Origin: Martinezella lusitana
GTDB taxonomy: Bacteria; Pseudomonadota; Alphaproteobacteria; Rhizobiales; Rhizobiaceae
Assembly (NCBI RefSeq): GCF_900094565.1
Contig: NZ_FMAF01000004.1
Coordinates: 310,001 to 374,000, forward strand
Reading direction: 5' to 3'
Length of the DNA: 64,000 bases
Shown: positions 27,072 to 36,356 of the stretch, in pieces
Numbering within the stretch: the stretch's first letter is position 1
Layout: each line of letters begins with the position of its first letter
Notes under the pieces: generated by a model
Told to the model about the DNA's origin: nothing
Databases searched by the model: none
The model's input: the letters and a program-made list of their open reading frames with translations, nothing else
Translations under genes and position numbers: made by a program

Positions 27072-27872
27072 TCACGGATTTGACGGCGCGTATGTCCTGA
27101 TATCGCCGAAGGCGTAGCCGCGCTGACGAAGCGTGCGGATAAGCGCCTGCAGGTTTTCCTGTCCATTGAATTGATCCTGAAACATCTCATCATGCATGAG
27201 CAGGATCATCTTGCCGGGCTGGGTAAAGCGGCCGTACTGAAAGAGGTGATCGATTTCGTTGATCAGATGGTCCACCGATTGCACCGGCTTGCCGTCATTG
27301 CTGTGCACCCATTCGAAATCCCAGCCATAGAGATAGAAGCCGGCTTCGGCGACGAGCTCGTAATCCAGCCATTCGCGCTCCCATTGGGCGACGTTGATGG
27401 AAAGATCCTCCCTGGAAACAGTCGGAAGCCGAAAGACGTCCCTGCCCGGCAATCGCGCATTCACCATCGGCGTGAGGCCGAGCACCTGGTTGGCGTGAAG
27501 CATGTCCGCGACGACAGCCTGGGTGTTGGAGTAATACTGCCTGTAGCGATTGTTGGCGTGGGTGTAGCTGTGATTGCCGACCGTCACCAGCGGCATTGCC
27601 TTTGCCTCGGCCAGCAAATCGCGGCCCGCAGGGATGGTTTCCACATGCAGGCCGACCATGAACATGGCTGCCGGGACATTTTCCTTACTCAACACGGAAA
27701 GGACGTTTTTCGTCCCCGGCAAGGGGCCATCGTCAAACGTCAGGTAGATCGTCCGGTCGGCGGCCGAGGCGCCGATGGCGCAGGCTGTGAGGAAGAAGCC
27801 CGCAAGCAGCCATCTGAACACCGCATTCCACAGGGAATTCAATCCGCCCAAGCCTGCAACCTCCCGCTTCAT
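27072..27872 (-). CDS. Secreted polysaccharide deacetylase (NodB-homology)
   Basis: The 266-residue protein has an N-terminal membrane/signal segment (FRWLLAGFFLTACAIGASA) and a NodB-like domain. Motif 1 is YLTFDDGP and motif 2 is GNHSYTH, whose aspartate and two histidines hold the metal. It would remove acetyl groups from an exported polysaccharide or peptidoglycan in the periplasm. The later motif MILLMHDEMF supplies the last catalytic histidine. ATG 27872 is chosen because the signal segment follows it at the usual distance. The substrate is not evident, and the gene is convergent with the TetR gene. Confidence 0.85.
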   Translation of the reverse strand: MKREVAGLGGLNSLWNAVFRWLLAGFFLTACAIGASAADRTIYLTFDDGPLPGTKNVLSVLSKENVPAAMFMVGLHVETIPAGRDLLAEAKAMPLVTVGNHSYTHANNRYRQYYSNTQAVVADMLHANQVLGLTPMVNARLPGRDVFRLPTVSREDLSINVAQWEREWLDYELVAEAGFYLYGWDFEWVHSNDGKPVQSVDHLINEIDHLFQYGRFTQPGKMILLMHDEMFQDQFNGQENLQALIRTLRQRGYAFGDIRTYAPSNP

Positions 27873-27923
27873 TGCAGCAAACTGGCATATCGTTTCCGAC
27901 AAGGAAAGCAGCATGGCGCCCCG

Positions 27924-27970
27924 AAAAGCAAAGGGCGCTCGACCCATTTCTGGGGAGCGCCCTTGCTTTT
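27924..27970 (-). terminator. Strong hairpin downstream of minCDE
   Basis: AAAAGCAAAGGGCGCTC (27924-27940) pairs with GAGCGCCCTTGCTTTT (27955-27970), with one bulged base and a 14-base loop. It lies about 190 bp past the minE stop and ahead of the deacetylase. The flanking A and T runs would allow termination in either direction. Confidence 0.6.
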
Positions 27971-28158
27971 AACCCGGACAGCGAACACCGCGTCGACACA
28001 GAAATGTCAGCGCGGCAGGCCATCGATACAGGTGATGGCGTGCAAATAATAGCGAATCGCGCATTTTGCAAGAGCGAACTTCAGGGAAATGCTCAGGGTC
28101 CGCCAAAAGGGAGAATCCTTCGGCTTCGTCCTCGCATAACCGCGATATCGCGCTTCAA

Positions 28159-28419
28159 TCAGGCAGCCTGAAGGGCTGCGTCCCTGGGAATCTCGACATC
28201 GATCTCTAGCATGGAGACATGCTCGTCGCGATCCATCTTGACCTGCACCTTATCGCGATCGACCTGAACATGCTTGGCGATGACGGCCAGGATTTCCTCG
28301 CGCAGAATGGATACGAGATCAGAGTCCACCGAGGCACGTTCATGGGCAAGGAGAATCTGCAGGCGCTCGCGCGCCATGGGTGCAGATTGCTGCTTGCGGA
28401 ACAGTCCGAAAATGTTCAT
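28159..28419 (-). CDS. minE: Cell division topological specificity factor MinE
   Basis: The 86-residue protein has the amphipathic N-terminus [20 protein letters not shown] and the MinD-contacting helix [10 protein letters not shown]. The topological-specificity domain follows, with [12 protein letters not shown]. MinE stimulates MinD ATPase and drives pole-to-pole oscillation so that FtsZ rings form at mid-cell. The start overlaps the minD stop by four bases, showing coupling. A hairpin terminator lies about 190 bp downstream. Confidence 0.96.
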   Translation of the reverse strand: MNIFGLFRKQQSAPMARERLQILLAHERASVDSDLVSILREEILAVIAKHVQVDRDKVQVKMDRDEHVSMLEIDVEIPRDAALQAA

Positions 28420-29231
28420 GCGGCCCTCCTTGCGAAGATCTTGCCGAAGATGCCCCGCTTTTCGCCGGGGATGGTGATCGGCAGCTGCTCGCCGGCAAGG
28501 CGACGTGCGGCTTCGAAATAGGCGAGAGCCGGCGCGCTGCGGGCATCCGCGAGCGTGACCGGTGAACCGATATTGGAAGCACGAAGAACATCCATGCTTT
28601 CCGGAATGATCCCGAGCAGGGGAATGGAGAGGATCTCCAGCACGTCATCGACCTTCAGCATGTCGCCACGCTCTGCTCGGGCGGCATCATAGCGGGTCAG
28701 CAGCAGGTGCTTCTCCATGCGCTCGCCGCGCTCGGCCTTCAGCGTCTTGGAGTCCAGCAGGCCGATGATGCGATCGGAATCGCGTACCGAGGATACCTCG
28801 GGATTGGTGACGACAACAGCGACGTCGGCGTGCCGCATCGCAAGCGTTGCGCCGCGCTCGATCCCGGCCGGGCTGTCGCAGATGACCCAGTCGAAGTGGT
28901 TCTTGAGCTCATTGATGACGCGCTCGACACCCTCGGGCGTCAGGTTGTCCTTGTCGCGCGTTTGCGAAGCCGGCAGCAGGAAGAGCGTTTCCAGCCGCTT
29001 GTCGCGGATCAGGGCCTGCGGCAGCCTGGCATCGCCATGGATGACGTTGACCAGATCGTAGACCACGCGCCGTTCGGCTCCCATCACCAGGTCGAGATTG
29101 CGGAGGCCGACGTCGAAATCGACGACGACAACCTTTTCGTTTCTCTGCGCCAGAGCCGCCCCCAATGCGGCAGTCGAAGTCGTCTTCCCAACTCCGCCCT
29201 TGCCTGATGTGACGACGATTACCTTGCCCAT
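28416..29231 (-). CDS. minD: Septum site-determining ATPase MinD
   Basis: The 271-residue ATPase has the deviant Walker A motif [11 protein letters not shown] near residues 9-19, [13 protein letters not shown] and the switch region DSPAGIERG. It ends with the amphipathic membrane-targeting helix [14 protein letters not shown]. It recruits MinC to the membrane and forms the oscillator with MinE. ATG 29231 follows AGGAGAGCGAG. It lies 29 bp after minC and overlaps minE by four bases. In several Rhizobium species this operon is on a secondary replicon. Confidence 0.97.
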   Translation of the reverse strand: MGKVIVVTSGKGGVGKTTSTAALGAALAQRNEKVVVVDFDVGLRNLDLVMGAERRVVYDLVNVIHGDARLPQALIRDKRLETLFLLPASQTRDKDNLTPEGVERVINELKNHFDWVICDSPAGIERGATLAMRHADVAVVVTNPEVSSVRDSDRIIGLLDSKTLKAERGERMEKHLLLTRYDAARAERGDMLKVDDVLEILSIPLLGIIPESMDVLRASNIGSPVTLADARSAPALAYFEAARRLAGEQLPITIPGEKRGIFGKIFARRAA

Positions 29232-29260
29232 CTCGCTCTCCTGTTTTGGCCCGCTTCGGC

Positions 29261-29992
29261 TCAGATTAGTTTTTCTGCCATGATCGTCTCGCCATCCAGC
29301 CAGAGCTGGACGGGTTGTCCGCGAAGGCCGGGTGTGACGTCTTCCGCCATTTTGTAGATGCCATCGATCGCCAGCAGCTCGGCCTCGAGCTTGCGGCAAA
29401 AGATTCGCGCCGATGCATTGCCGATAGATCCGGCCATGGCCCGGCCGCGCAAGGTGCCGTAGATATGCACGGACCCTCCGGCGATGATTTCCGCGCCTGA
29501 CGCCACCGATCCGATGACGGTGACGTCCCCCTCCGGAAAGATCACCGACTGGCCCGAACGGACCGGCTCGCGGATGATCAGCGATTGGGTCACCGGGCGA
29601 ACCTCGGCGGGCGCCGGCTTGCTTTCGCTGTTTCGCCGTTCGACGACCGGGTCGGTCTCGGTCACCTCGAAATCGGCTGCCGGACGACCGCCCTTCAGCA
29701 CCGGCGGCATGCCGGCCCCGACGATGGACGGACGTCCGCCCTCGATGCCCATGATGCTGACATTGCGGGCGGCAAGCTCGCCGATCAGCTCCTTGAGCTG
29801 CGCACGATCGATCGGCAGATCGGTTATATCGAGCACGACCGGCCGCCCCAGAAAGAAGCCGGCCGAACGGGCTGCAAGGTCATCGAGCCTTATCAACCAC
29901 TGGTCCAGCGGCAGATCGGGCGAAAGCATGACCGCAAGAAAAGAGCGGCCCTTGATACGGATCGAGCGAGCGTCTGTTAGCACTTTGGTCAT
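29261..29992 (-). CDS. minC: Septum site-determining protein MinC
   Basis: The 243-residue protein has an N-terminal FtsZ-inhibiting domain (about 1-100) and a linker. The C-terminal beta-helix has GDVTVIGSVASGAEIIAGGS and HIYGTLRGRAMAG, which dimerises and binds MinD. It blocks FtsZ assembly near the poles. It is the first gene of minCDE; a possible 47-residue secreted peptide is encoded 52 bp upstream on the same strand. The linker between the domains is proline-rich and variable, as in relatives. Confidence 0.96.
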   Translation of the reverse strand: MTKVLTDARSIRIKGRSFLAVMLSPDLPLDQWLIRLDDLAARSAGFFLGRPVVLDITDLPIDRAQLKELIGELAARNVSIMGIEGGRPSIVGAGMPPVLKGGRPAADFEVTETDPVVERRNSESKPAPAEVRPVTQSLIIREPVRSGQSVIFPEGDVTVIGSVASGAEIIAGGSVHIYGTLRGRAMAGSIGNASARIFCRKLEAELLAIDGIYKMAEDVTPGLRGQPVQLWLDGETIMAEKLI

Positions 29993-30044
29993 CTATGTGA
30001 ATAAATCGTTGACCTTGTGTACCGTTGACATGGTTAACAGTTGG

Positions 30045-30188
30045 TTAACGTCCGCTGTGATTTAGGCTTGATCCGCCCCATACGGCAGCAATGCTCGCAA
30101 GCGGCGAAAGCTCTTTCGAACCAGGATCGTAGACGCACGGCGCGGCAAATATGGCTGCTGCGGCGAGAAGAAGAATAATTGGTCTCAT
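30045..30188 (-). CDS. Small secreted peptide, 47 aa
   Basis: A 47-residue frame begins at ATG 30188, 6 bases after GGAG. It has a clean hydrophobic signal peptide (MRPIILLLAAAAIFAAP), then CVYDPGSKELSPLAS and a short polar end. A cysteine follows the hydrophobic core, but the context is not a clear lipobox. I know no family for it. It is probably a small periplasmic or membrane peptide. It is encoded just upstream of minC, though the AT-rich gap suggests separate promoters. Confidence 0.5.
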   Translation of the reverse strand: MRPIILLLAAAAIFAAPCVYDPGSKELSPLASIAAVWGGSSLNHSGR

Positions 30189-30282
30189 GAGGCTCTCCAG
30201 ATGCGGGGCCGGAACCGATCCGCATCATCCCGCGAACGCGGAGGCGGCCCCGCAGGTTAAATTTTGCGGTGTCGACAACGAC

Positions 30283-30318
30283 ATTGCGCGCCGCGCATTC
30301 AAGCGAGCGGCGCGCAAT
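30283..30318 (-). terminator. Perfect 12-bp hairpin downstream of ohr
   Basis: ATTGCGCGCCGC (30283-30294) and GCGGCGCGCAAT (30307-30318) pair perfectly around a 12-base loop. It lies 20 bp past the ohr stop. There is no T-tract, so it may protect the 3' end of the message as well as, or instead of, terminating it. Confidence 0.55.
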
Positions 30319-30337
30319 ATCAACGCTTAAGCGATGC

Positions 30338-30754
30338 TCAGGCGAGCTTCAGTTCGACATTGATGTTGCCGCGGGTCGCCTTCGAATATGGGCAGGTCTG
30401 GTGTGCTTCTTCGACGAGCGTCCTTGCCAGGTCGGGTTCGATGCCGGGCATGCTGACAGTCAAGCGTGCCTGCAGGAAATAGGCACCTTCCGTAGTCCCC
30501 AGATCCACTTCTGCATCGACCGCAAGATCGGCCGGGAGCTTGATCTTCCGCTTGCCAGCGGCAAGGCCCATCGCGCCGATGAAGCATGCCGACCATCCGG
30601 CCGCGAAAAGCTGCTCGGGGTTGGTGCCGGCGTGGGCGCTGCCGGGAGGCGAAAGCTGGACATCCAGTTGGCTGTCATCGCTGCGCGCGGAGCCATCGCG
30701 GCCACCGATGGTATGGGTTTTGGCGGTGTAGAGAACCTTGTCGATCTTCGTCAT
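30338..30754 (-). CDS. ohr: Organic hydroperoxide resistance protein Ohr
   Basis: The 138-residue protein is an Ohr/OsmC thiol peroxidase. The peroxidatic cysteine is in GWSACFIGAM and the resolving cysteine in QTCPYSKATRGN, the Ohr spacing. It reduces organic and fatty acid hydroperoxides with lipoylated protein as donor. AAGGAGTGTTCC precedes the ATG. Its usual MarR-type regulator OhrR is not encoded next to it here, so control must come from elsewhere. A perfect hairpin follows the gene. Confidence 0.94.
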   Translation of the reverse strand: MTKIDKVLYTAKTHTIGGRDGSARSDDSQLDVQLSPPGSAHAGTNPEQLFAAGWSACFIGAMGLAAGKRKIKLPADLAVDAEVDLGTTEGAYFLQARLTVSMPGIEPDLARTLVEEAHQTCPYSKATRGNINVELKLA

Positions 30755-30942
30755 GGAACACTCCTTTTGTTGCGTCGCCCGCTTTGTTGTGTCGTCTGGG
30801 GCGACGTCCGTTGACGGAGTGGTTTTTGATGGACCGACGTATCCTGCATGTTTCCGAAATCGCCGGAAATGTCACGGAACGTACACCCATATCGGCCGGA
30901 CACAATTGCTTACAAAGACGCTGAAAATCTTTTGGCAGGACA

Positions 30943-32265
30943 TCAGGCGATCGCGACTTCAGCAGCCAGTCCGCCGCCGTCGCGATTGTAGAGCCTGACG
31001 GAGCCGCCAAGCGTCTGGGCCAATTGCTGGGCTATCGCAAGGCCAAGCCCTGTGCCGCCCGTATTGCGGTTGCGCGATTGCTCCAGCCGGAAGAACGGCT
31101 GCATGGCCGATTCTATCTGGTCTGGCGGAATGCCCGGGCCGCGATCGAGGACCGTTATGACGACGTCGCCTGTATCCCTGCGTTCCACGGAAATTTCCGC
31201 TGCCCCGGCGAACTTCAGGGCATTGTCGATGAAGTTGGTGAGGATGCGGCGAAGGGCATGCGGTTTTGTCGCCACTGTTCCCTGAATCAGGCCGAGAATC
31301 TCGACCGATTTGCCGGTATCCTGATAGTCATAACAAATGCTTTCGATGAAGGAGGCGAGATCGATGCGGGAGCTCTTCTCGCCGTTGCCGTGGGCGCTGC
31401 GCGCATAGGCGATGCCATCCTGCACCAGCCGCTCGATTTCGCCGAGATCCTGCAGCAGCTTCGTTTTCTCGGGCGATTCGTCGGCGATGTCAGCGCGCAG
31501 GCGCATGCGGGTGATCGGCGTCTGCAGATCGTGGGAGATCGCCGCAAGAATCTGCACGCGCTCTTCAAGATAATGCGCGATTCGATCCCGCATCGCATTG
31601 AAGGCCTTGGCGGCATGGGCGACCTCGCTTGGCCCCCGATCGTTCAATGCCTCTCCCTTCTTATTGGGATCGAGCGCGTCGGCGGCTGCAGCGAGCTCGG
31701 CGAGCGGGCGGATCGCCAGACGAACGGCAAACCACGTACACAGCACGATGACCAGCATCTGCACCACGAAGACGTAAGGCAGCCAGGAAGCGATCGGCAT
31801 GATGCCCTTCGGCGTGACGTCGATCGTCAAAGGGCTGCCGTCGCTCAAATTCAGATGCGCCTGCAGGCGTGCGATCGGGCCAGGTATCGATTCGATGTGA
31901 ATCGGAAAACGGTGGCCGACGGCATCCTCGATCTTGGCGGCAATTTCTGCGCCATGACCCGAGGTATCCGGCACGCCCGGTAGCCCCGGCCCCAGCTCGA
32001 AATGGTAATTGCCGCGGCTGAGCCAATCGACGAAGCCGGCCCTCTCGTCGGCCGGCAAACGGTCAAGCACCGCGATCGACGTCGCGACATCGCTCTCCAG
32101 CGTACCGAGCATGACGGCCTTTGCCGACATGTAGCGCTCGAGATAGAGCACGCTGAAGGAAAGCCCGTAAGCGATCGCAAGTCCGACCAGCAGAATCATT
32201 GAAATGCGCGAGCGCAGGGTGCTGGGCCACGATAGGCTCCGGCCCAACAGGGCCGCCGTGCTCAT
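30943..32265 (-). CDS. Sensor histidine kinase
   Basis: The 440-residue kinase has a membrane segment near 20-42, a periplasmic domain of about 120 residues and a second membrane segment near 163-185. HAMP follows, then the phospho-acceptor motif ISHDLQTPITRMRLRAD near residue 245. The ATP-binding domain shows NFIDNALKFAG, LDRGPGIP and GGTGLGLAIA. The SHDLQTP variant is typical of EnvZ-like kinases. It overlaps the upstream regulator gene by four bases and is its partner. The signal is unknown. Confidence 0.92.
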   Translation of the reverse strand: MSTAALLGRSLSWPSTLRSRISMILLVGLAIAYGLSFSVLYLERYMSAKAVMLGTLESDVATSIAVLDRLPADERAGFVDWLSRGNYHFELGPGLPGVPDTSGHGAEIAAKIEDAVGHRFPIHIESIPGPIARLQAHLNLSDGSPLTIDVTPKGIMPIASWLPYVFVVQMLVIVLCTWFAVRLAIRPLAELAAAADALDPNKKGEALNDRGPSEVAHAAKAFNAMRDRIAHYLEERVQILAAISHDLQTPITRMRLRADIADESPEKTKLLQDLGEIERLVQDGIAYARSAHGNGEKSSRIDLASFIESICYDYQDTGKSVEILGLIQGTVATKPHALRRILTNFIDNALKFAGAAEISVERRDTGDVVITVLDRGPGIPPDQIESAMQPFFRLEQSRNRNTGGTGLGLAIAQQLAQTLGGSVRLYNRDGGGLAAEVAIA

Positions 32266-33002
32266 GGGCGCAGCTCCGCGATCTCGACCGGAACGGAGAA
32301 GACATACCCCTCGCTGCGGACCGTCTTGATGTAGGTCGGTTCGCGCGCATCGTCGCCCAAACGCTGGCGAAGCCGGCTGACGAGCAGATCTATCGACCGA
32401 TCGAACAGATCGGCATCCCGGCCCTGGGTGAGGTTCAGCAGCTGGTCGCGATTGAGCACCCGCTGCGGGTGATCGATGAAGACGCGAAGCAGGCGGTATT
32501 CGGCGCCGCTCAAGGCGATTTCCGTTCCGTCCCGATCGAGAAGGTGGCGGCCGACTGTATCGAGCCGCCAGTCGCCGAAGGCGAGCAATTGCCCGGCTTC
32601 GCTGATCTGCAGGTTGGGTGGCAGCATTCGCGTGCGCCTGAGCACGGCCTTGATGCGGGCGAGAAGCTCGCGGGCGGCGAACGGCTTGGGCAGGTAATCG
32701 TCGGCGCCCATTTCGAGCCCGAGGATCCGGTCCATCTCGTCGCTGCGCGCCGTCAGCATCAGAACAGGCGTCGCCTTATGCTTTCCCGAGCGAAGCTCAC
32801 GGCAAAGCACCAAGCCATCGTCACCCGGCATCATGACATCGAGCACGATCAGATCGACCGAATTGGCCTCGAGAAAACTGCGCATCTGGCGGCCATCGGC
32901 CGCTGTCGTCGTCCTCAAGCCGTTCTTCGTCAGATAGCTCGACACCAGCTCGCGGATTTCACGGTCGTCATCGACGATCAGGATGTGGTCGATATGCTCC
33001 AT
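32262..33002 (-). CDS. OmpR-family response regulator
   Basis: The 246-residue regulator has receiver residues VDDDRE, phospho-acceptor LIVLDVMMPGDDG and YLPKPFAARELLAR, then a winged helix ending DDAREPTYIKTVRSEGYVF. The subgroup is close to OmpR itself. ATG 33002 is chosen; ATG 33014 four codons earlier is possible. It couples to the kinase downstream by a four-base overlap. An exported hydrolase gene precedes it on the same strand by 96 bp and could share its transcript or be a target. Confidence 0.92.
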   Translation of the reverse strand: MEHIDHILIVDDDREIRELVSSYLTKNGLRTTTAADGRQMRSFLEANSVDLIVLDVMMPGDDGLVLCRELRSGKHKATPVLMLTARSDEMDRILGLEMGADDYLPKPFAARELLARIKAVLRRTRMLPPNLQISEAGQLLAFGDWRLDTVGRHLLDRDGTEIALSGAEYRLLRVFIDHPQRVLNRDQLLNLTQGRDADLFDRSIDLLVSRLRQRLGDDAREPTYIKTVRSEGYVFSVPVEIAELRP

Positions 33003-33098
33003 TTGTCTTCTCACTCAATCACTATCGTAAGTGTCAGCCTACGAACATTCTTCGAGGCGCCGGCATATGCCAGCGCCTCCCCGCACACTATCGCCGAA

Positions 33099-34148
33099 CT
33101 AGAAACGATCAACATCTATCACAGCCTGCGCAAACGCCTGCGGCGCTTCCTGGGGAAGATTGTGCCCAATGCCGCCGGTGATCGTGCGGTGCTCGTACTT
33201 GCCCGAGAACTTGGCCCGATAAGCTGACGGTTCCGGGTGAGGTGCGCCGTTCGCATCGCCTTCCATGGTGATGGTCGGGATCGAGATCACAGGTCCGGCG
33301 GCCAGTGTCTTTTCATAGGCATCGTACTTCGCCTCGCCTTCGACGAGGCCAAGGCGCCAGCGGTAATTATGGATGACGACCTCGACATGGTCGGGATTGT
33401 CGAAAGCCGCAGCCGACCGGTCGTAGGTCGCATCGTCGAAGGCCCATTGCGGCGAAGCGGTGCGCCAGATCAGCTTTGCGAATTCGTGCCGGTTTTCCTG
33501 GTAGCCGAGGCGGCCGCGCTCGGTGGCGAAATAGAACTGATACCACCAGGCAAGCTCGGCCTTCGGCGGCAGGGGCTTGCGGTTGATCTCCTGGCTGCCG
33601 ATCAGATAGCCGCTGACCGACACCAGCGCCTTGCAACGCTCGGGCCAGAGTGCCGCCATGATGTCGGCGGTGCGAGCGCCCCAGTCATAACCGGCAACGA
33701 CGACCTTTTCGATCTTCAAAGCATCGAGAAGCGCGATCATGTCGGCAGCAAGAGCAGCCTGCTGGCCGTTGCGCGGGGTCTGGCTCGAAAGGAACCTGGT
33801 GCTGCCATAGCCACGCAGATAGGGGATGATGACACGATAGCCGGCGTCGGCCAGCACCGGCGCGACATCGACGAAGCTATAGATATCGTAAGGCCAGCCA
33901 TGGAGCAGCAATACGACCGGACCATTTGCCGGGCCGGCCTCGGCATAGCCGATATCGAGTACGCCCGCATCGATCTGCTTCAGCGCACCGAAGGACGTGT
34001 GAGTGCCGGCCTTGACGGCGGGTACGGCAACAGAAGCCTTCGGCTGCTGCGCGGCGGCGATGGTCGGGAGGCCGAATTCGGCGGCAGCAACGGCGACTGC
34101 GGCGACGCCAAAAAAGCGGCGGCGATTATGGTTGATTTCCTCGTACAT
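33099..34148 (-). CDS. Tat-exported alpha/beta hydrolase, epoxide-hydrolase/dehalogenase-like
   Basis: The 349-residue protein starts with a twin-arginine signal (NRRRFFGVAAVAVAAAEFG), so it is folded in the cytoplasm and exported. The hydrolase fold has the oxyanion motif HGWPYD and the nucleophile elbow GYDWGA. Its aspartate nucleophile marks epoxide hydrolases, haloalkane dehalogenases and fluoroacetate dehalogenases. The final histidine is in GGIGHNLPQEAP. GGAGAG precedes ATG 34148. It lies upstream of a two-component system and divergent from DipZ. The substrate is unknown. Confidence 0.88.
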   Translation of the reverse strand: MYEEINHNRRRFFGVAAVAVAAAEFGLPTIAAAQQPKASVAVPAVKAGTHTSFGALKQIDAGVLDIGYAEAGPANGPVVLLLHGWPYDIYSFVDVAPVLADAGYRVIIPYLRGYGSTRFLSSQTPRNGQQAALAADMIALLDALKIEKVVVAGYDWGARTADIMAALWPERCKALVSVSGYLIGSQEINRKPLPPKAELAWWYQFYFATERGRLGYQENRHEFAKLIWRTASPQWAFDDATYDRSAAAFDNPDHVEVVIHNYRWRLGLVEGEAKYDAYEKTLAAGPVISIPTITMEGDANGAPHPEPSAYRAKFSGKYEHRTITGGIGHNLPQEAPQAFAQAVIDVDRF

Positions 34149-34543
34149 CAGTCTCTCCTGTGGAATGGATGTTGAGGGCAAGAAAGCCGGCCGCATGTAT
34201 CGCCGGTGTGTCGTTAGCCGCCCGATTTTGAATGCCCATGTAGCTTCCGGCGGCGCAGATACAGTCTGATACAATCGGCCGCCCCTGGCCGCGGGGTAAT
34301 CGCTTATGAAATGAAGTCGTTGCGGCGCGACCCCTTCTCCCCAGCGGGGAGAAGGGGCTTGCTGCGCTGGCATCGTTTCGTTTGTATCGCAGTGTATCGA
34401 AGCCGAAGACATCGACGTTTCGGTACATTCTCCCCTCCAATCAGACACACTCGAGATACGTCGCCAGCCGCAGATAGCGTCACTGCTGAGCACGGCACGT
34501 CGCCGTCCGCAGCCGGTCAATCCGTTCTAAAGGAACAAAGACG
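34149..34543. other. Divergent intergenic region, 395 bp
   Basis: This region lies between the exported hydrolase and DipZ. It holds one near-perfect palindromic repeat (34331-34357), listed separately, and presumably promoters in both directions. I see no gene in it. Confidence 0.5.
34331..34357. repeat. Palindromic intergenic repeat with perfect 12-bp arms
   Basis: CCCCTTCTCCCC (34331-34342) and GGGGAGAAGGGG (34346-34357) pair perfectly around AGC. Very similar purine/pyrimidine palindromes are widespread between genes in rhizobia. It may act as a bidirectional terminator or a REP-like element. Confidence 0.65.
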
Positions 34544-36310
34544 ATGACGCTCCTCATCATTGCCTATCTCGGTGGCGCGCTGACGATCCTCAGTCCGTGC
34601 ATCCTGCCTATTCTCCCCTTCGTCTTCGCCCGTGCCGGGCAGCCCTTCGCCAAGAGCACGCTGCCGATGCTTGCGGGCATGGCGATCACCTTTGCCCTGG
34701 TCGCAACGCTTGCCGCCGTCGGCGGTAGTTGGGCCATTCGCGCCAATGAATATGGTCGCCTTGTCGCGATCTTGCTGCTTGCACTCTTCGGCCTCAGCCT
34801 GCTGTCGCCGCGCGTGTCGAGCCTGCTTTCCCGGCCGGTTGTCGACCTCGGCAACAATCTTCTGAACGCCGTAGGCAAAGGCGGCGCCACATCGAGCGTC
34901 CGGAGCTCCTTCGTGCTGGGTATTGCGACGGGGCTGCTATGGGCCCCCTGTGCCGGGCCGATCCTCGGGCTTGTGCTCACCGGAGCTGCCCTGAAGGGCG
35001 CCAACCTGCAGACGACATTCCTTCTGCTTGCCTATGGTGCCGGTGCGGCAACTTCGCTCGCCGTCGCCCTCTTCGCCGGCGGCAAGATCTTTGCCCGTAT
35101 GAAGCACTCGCTCGGGATCAGCGAGCGCATCCGCCAATTGGCCGGCGCGGCCGTCCTGGCAGGGGTCGCAGCCATCGCTCTCGGCCTCGACACCGGCCTT
35201 CTCGCCCGGCTGTCCTATGCAAGCACCGGCTCGTTTGAGCAGGCCTTGCTGGAGCGGCTGCATGCGAAGTCCACAGATAGCGCGCCGACCGAGATGGCCA
35301 GCAATATCGAAGTCGGCGATGCGGCGCGACCGTTCCACAGCAATCTTCCGATTGAAGGACCGGCCCCCTCGCTCGACGGCGCCGTGACTTGGCTGAACTC
35401 GCCGCCGCTGACCACTGCTGAGCTTAGCGGCAAGGTCGTGCTCGTCGACTTCTGGACCTATTCCTGCATCAACTGCATCCGTACCATCCCCTATGTTCGT
35501 GCCTGGGCGGAAAAATATAAGGACCATGGCCTCGTCGTCATCGGCGTCCATGCTCCCGAATTCGCCTTCGAGAAGAATGTCGATAACGTCAAGAAGGCGA
35601 TCGCCGACTTCAAGATCGGCTACCCGGTCGCTATCGACAACGACTATCGCATCTGGCGTGCCTTCGAGAACAACTACTGGCCTGCCCATTACCTGATCGA
35701 TGCCAAGGGACAGATCCGCTACCAGCATTTTGGCGAGGGCAACTATCCCCAGACCGAGCAGGCGATCCAGGATCTTCTGCGCGAGGCAGGCAGCGACATG
35801 GCGCAGAGCGCCCCTGTCGTACCGGATGCAAAGGGTGCAGAGGCCAGCCCCGATCTCGGCGACATCCGCTCCGGCGAAACCTATGTCGGCTACAGGCAGG
35901 CGACGGGTTTCGTCTCCCCCGAGAACCTGAAGGCCGATACCGCCGCCGACTATTCGATTGCCAATCCGGGCCTCAACCAATGGGGATTGGCAGGCACATG
36001 GACAGTCGGCCCCGAGCAGGCATCGCTCGACAAGGCAGGCGGCGGCATAAGCTACCGCTTCAGCGCCCGCGATCTGCATCTCGTTCTCGGGCCGGCGGCG
36101 GACGGCAAACCGATCCGCTTCCAGGTGACCGTCGATGGAAAGGCGCCGGGTGCTGACCACGGCTCGGATATCGATGCTGCCGGAAACGGGACCGTTACAG
36201 GAACCAAACTCTACCAGCTCGTTCGCCAGTCCGGCGACGTCATGGCACGCAACTTCGAAATCCGCTTCCTCGATCCGGGGGTCCAGGCCTACGCCTTCAC
36301 CTTCGGATGA
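34544..36310 (+). CDS. dipZ: DipZ-like CcdA-thioredoxin fusion protein
   Basis: The 588-residue protein begins with a CcdA/DsbD-type membrane domain (about 1-230). It includes LTILSPCILPILPFVFARAG and GLLWAPCAGPILG, each with a redox-active cysteine. A TlpA-type thioredoxin domain follows (about 280-430) with active site YSCINCIRTIP near residue 307, then a C-terminal beta-rich domain with SGDVMARNFEIRFLDPGVQ. It would carry electrons from cytosolic thioredoxin to the periplasmic domain. AAAGGAAC precedes ATG 34544. A secreted hydrolase gene follows after 46 bp. Confidence 0.92.
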   Translation: MTLLIIAYLGGALTILSPCILPILPFVFARAGQPFAKSTLPMLAGMAITFALVATLAAVGGSWAIRANEYGRLVAILLLALFGLSLLSPRVSSLLSRPVVDLGNNLLNAVGKGGATSSVRSSFVLGIATGLLWAPCAGPILGLVLTGAALKGANLQTTFLLLAYGAGAATSLAVALFAGGKIFARMKHSLGISERIRQLAGAAVLAGVAAIALGLDTGLLARLSYASTGSFEQALLERLHAKSTDSAPTEMASNIEVGDAARPFHSNLPIEGPAPSLDGAVTWLNSPPLTTAELSGKVVLVDFWTYSCINCIRTIPYVRAWAEKYKDHGLVVIGVHAPEFAFEKNVDNVKKAIADFKIGYPVAIDNDYRIWRAFENNYWPAHYLIDAKGQIRYQHFGEGNYPQTEQAIQDLLREAGSDMAQSAPVVPDAKGAEASPDLGDIRSGETYVGYRQATGFVSPENLKADTAADYSIANPGLNQWGLAGTWTVGPEQASLDKAGGGISYRFSARDLHLVLGPAADGKPIRFQVTVDGKAPGADHGSDIDAAGNGTVTGTKLYQLVRQSGDVMARNFEIRFLDPGVQAYAFTFG

Positions 36311-36356
36311 ACCCTCCCCAACCCCGCATCAACCTTTACCGACAGGAGTCCTACCC

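Larger units (their letters stand above)
29993..30337. other. Region between minC and ohr, 345 bp
   Basis: Besides a possible 47-codon gene (30045-30188) and the ohr hairpin (30283-30318), I see no further structure here. The stretch 30001-30044 is AT-rich, contains GTTAAC-type repeats, and is the likely minC promoter. Confidence 0.5.

Noticed and set aside
30755..30942. An ohrR gene next to ohr
   Set aside because: The 188-bp gap and both neighbours contain no MarR-type gene; the upstream neighbour is a kinase.
34331..34357. CRISPR repeat
   Set aside because: It is a single palindrome with no spacer-repeat periodicity and no cas genes in the window.
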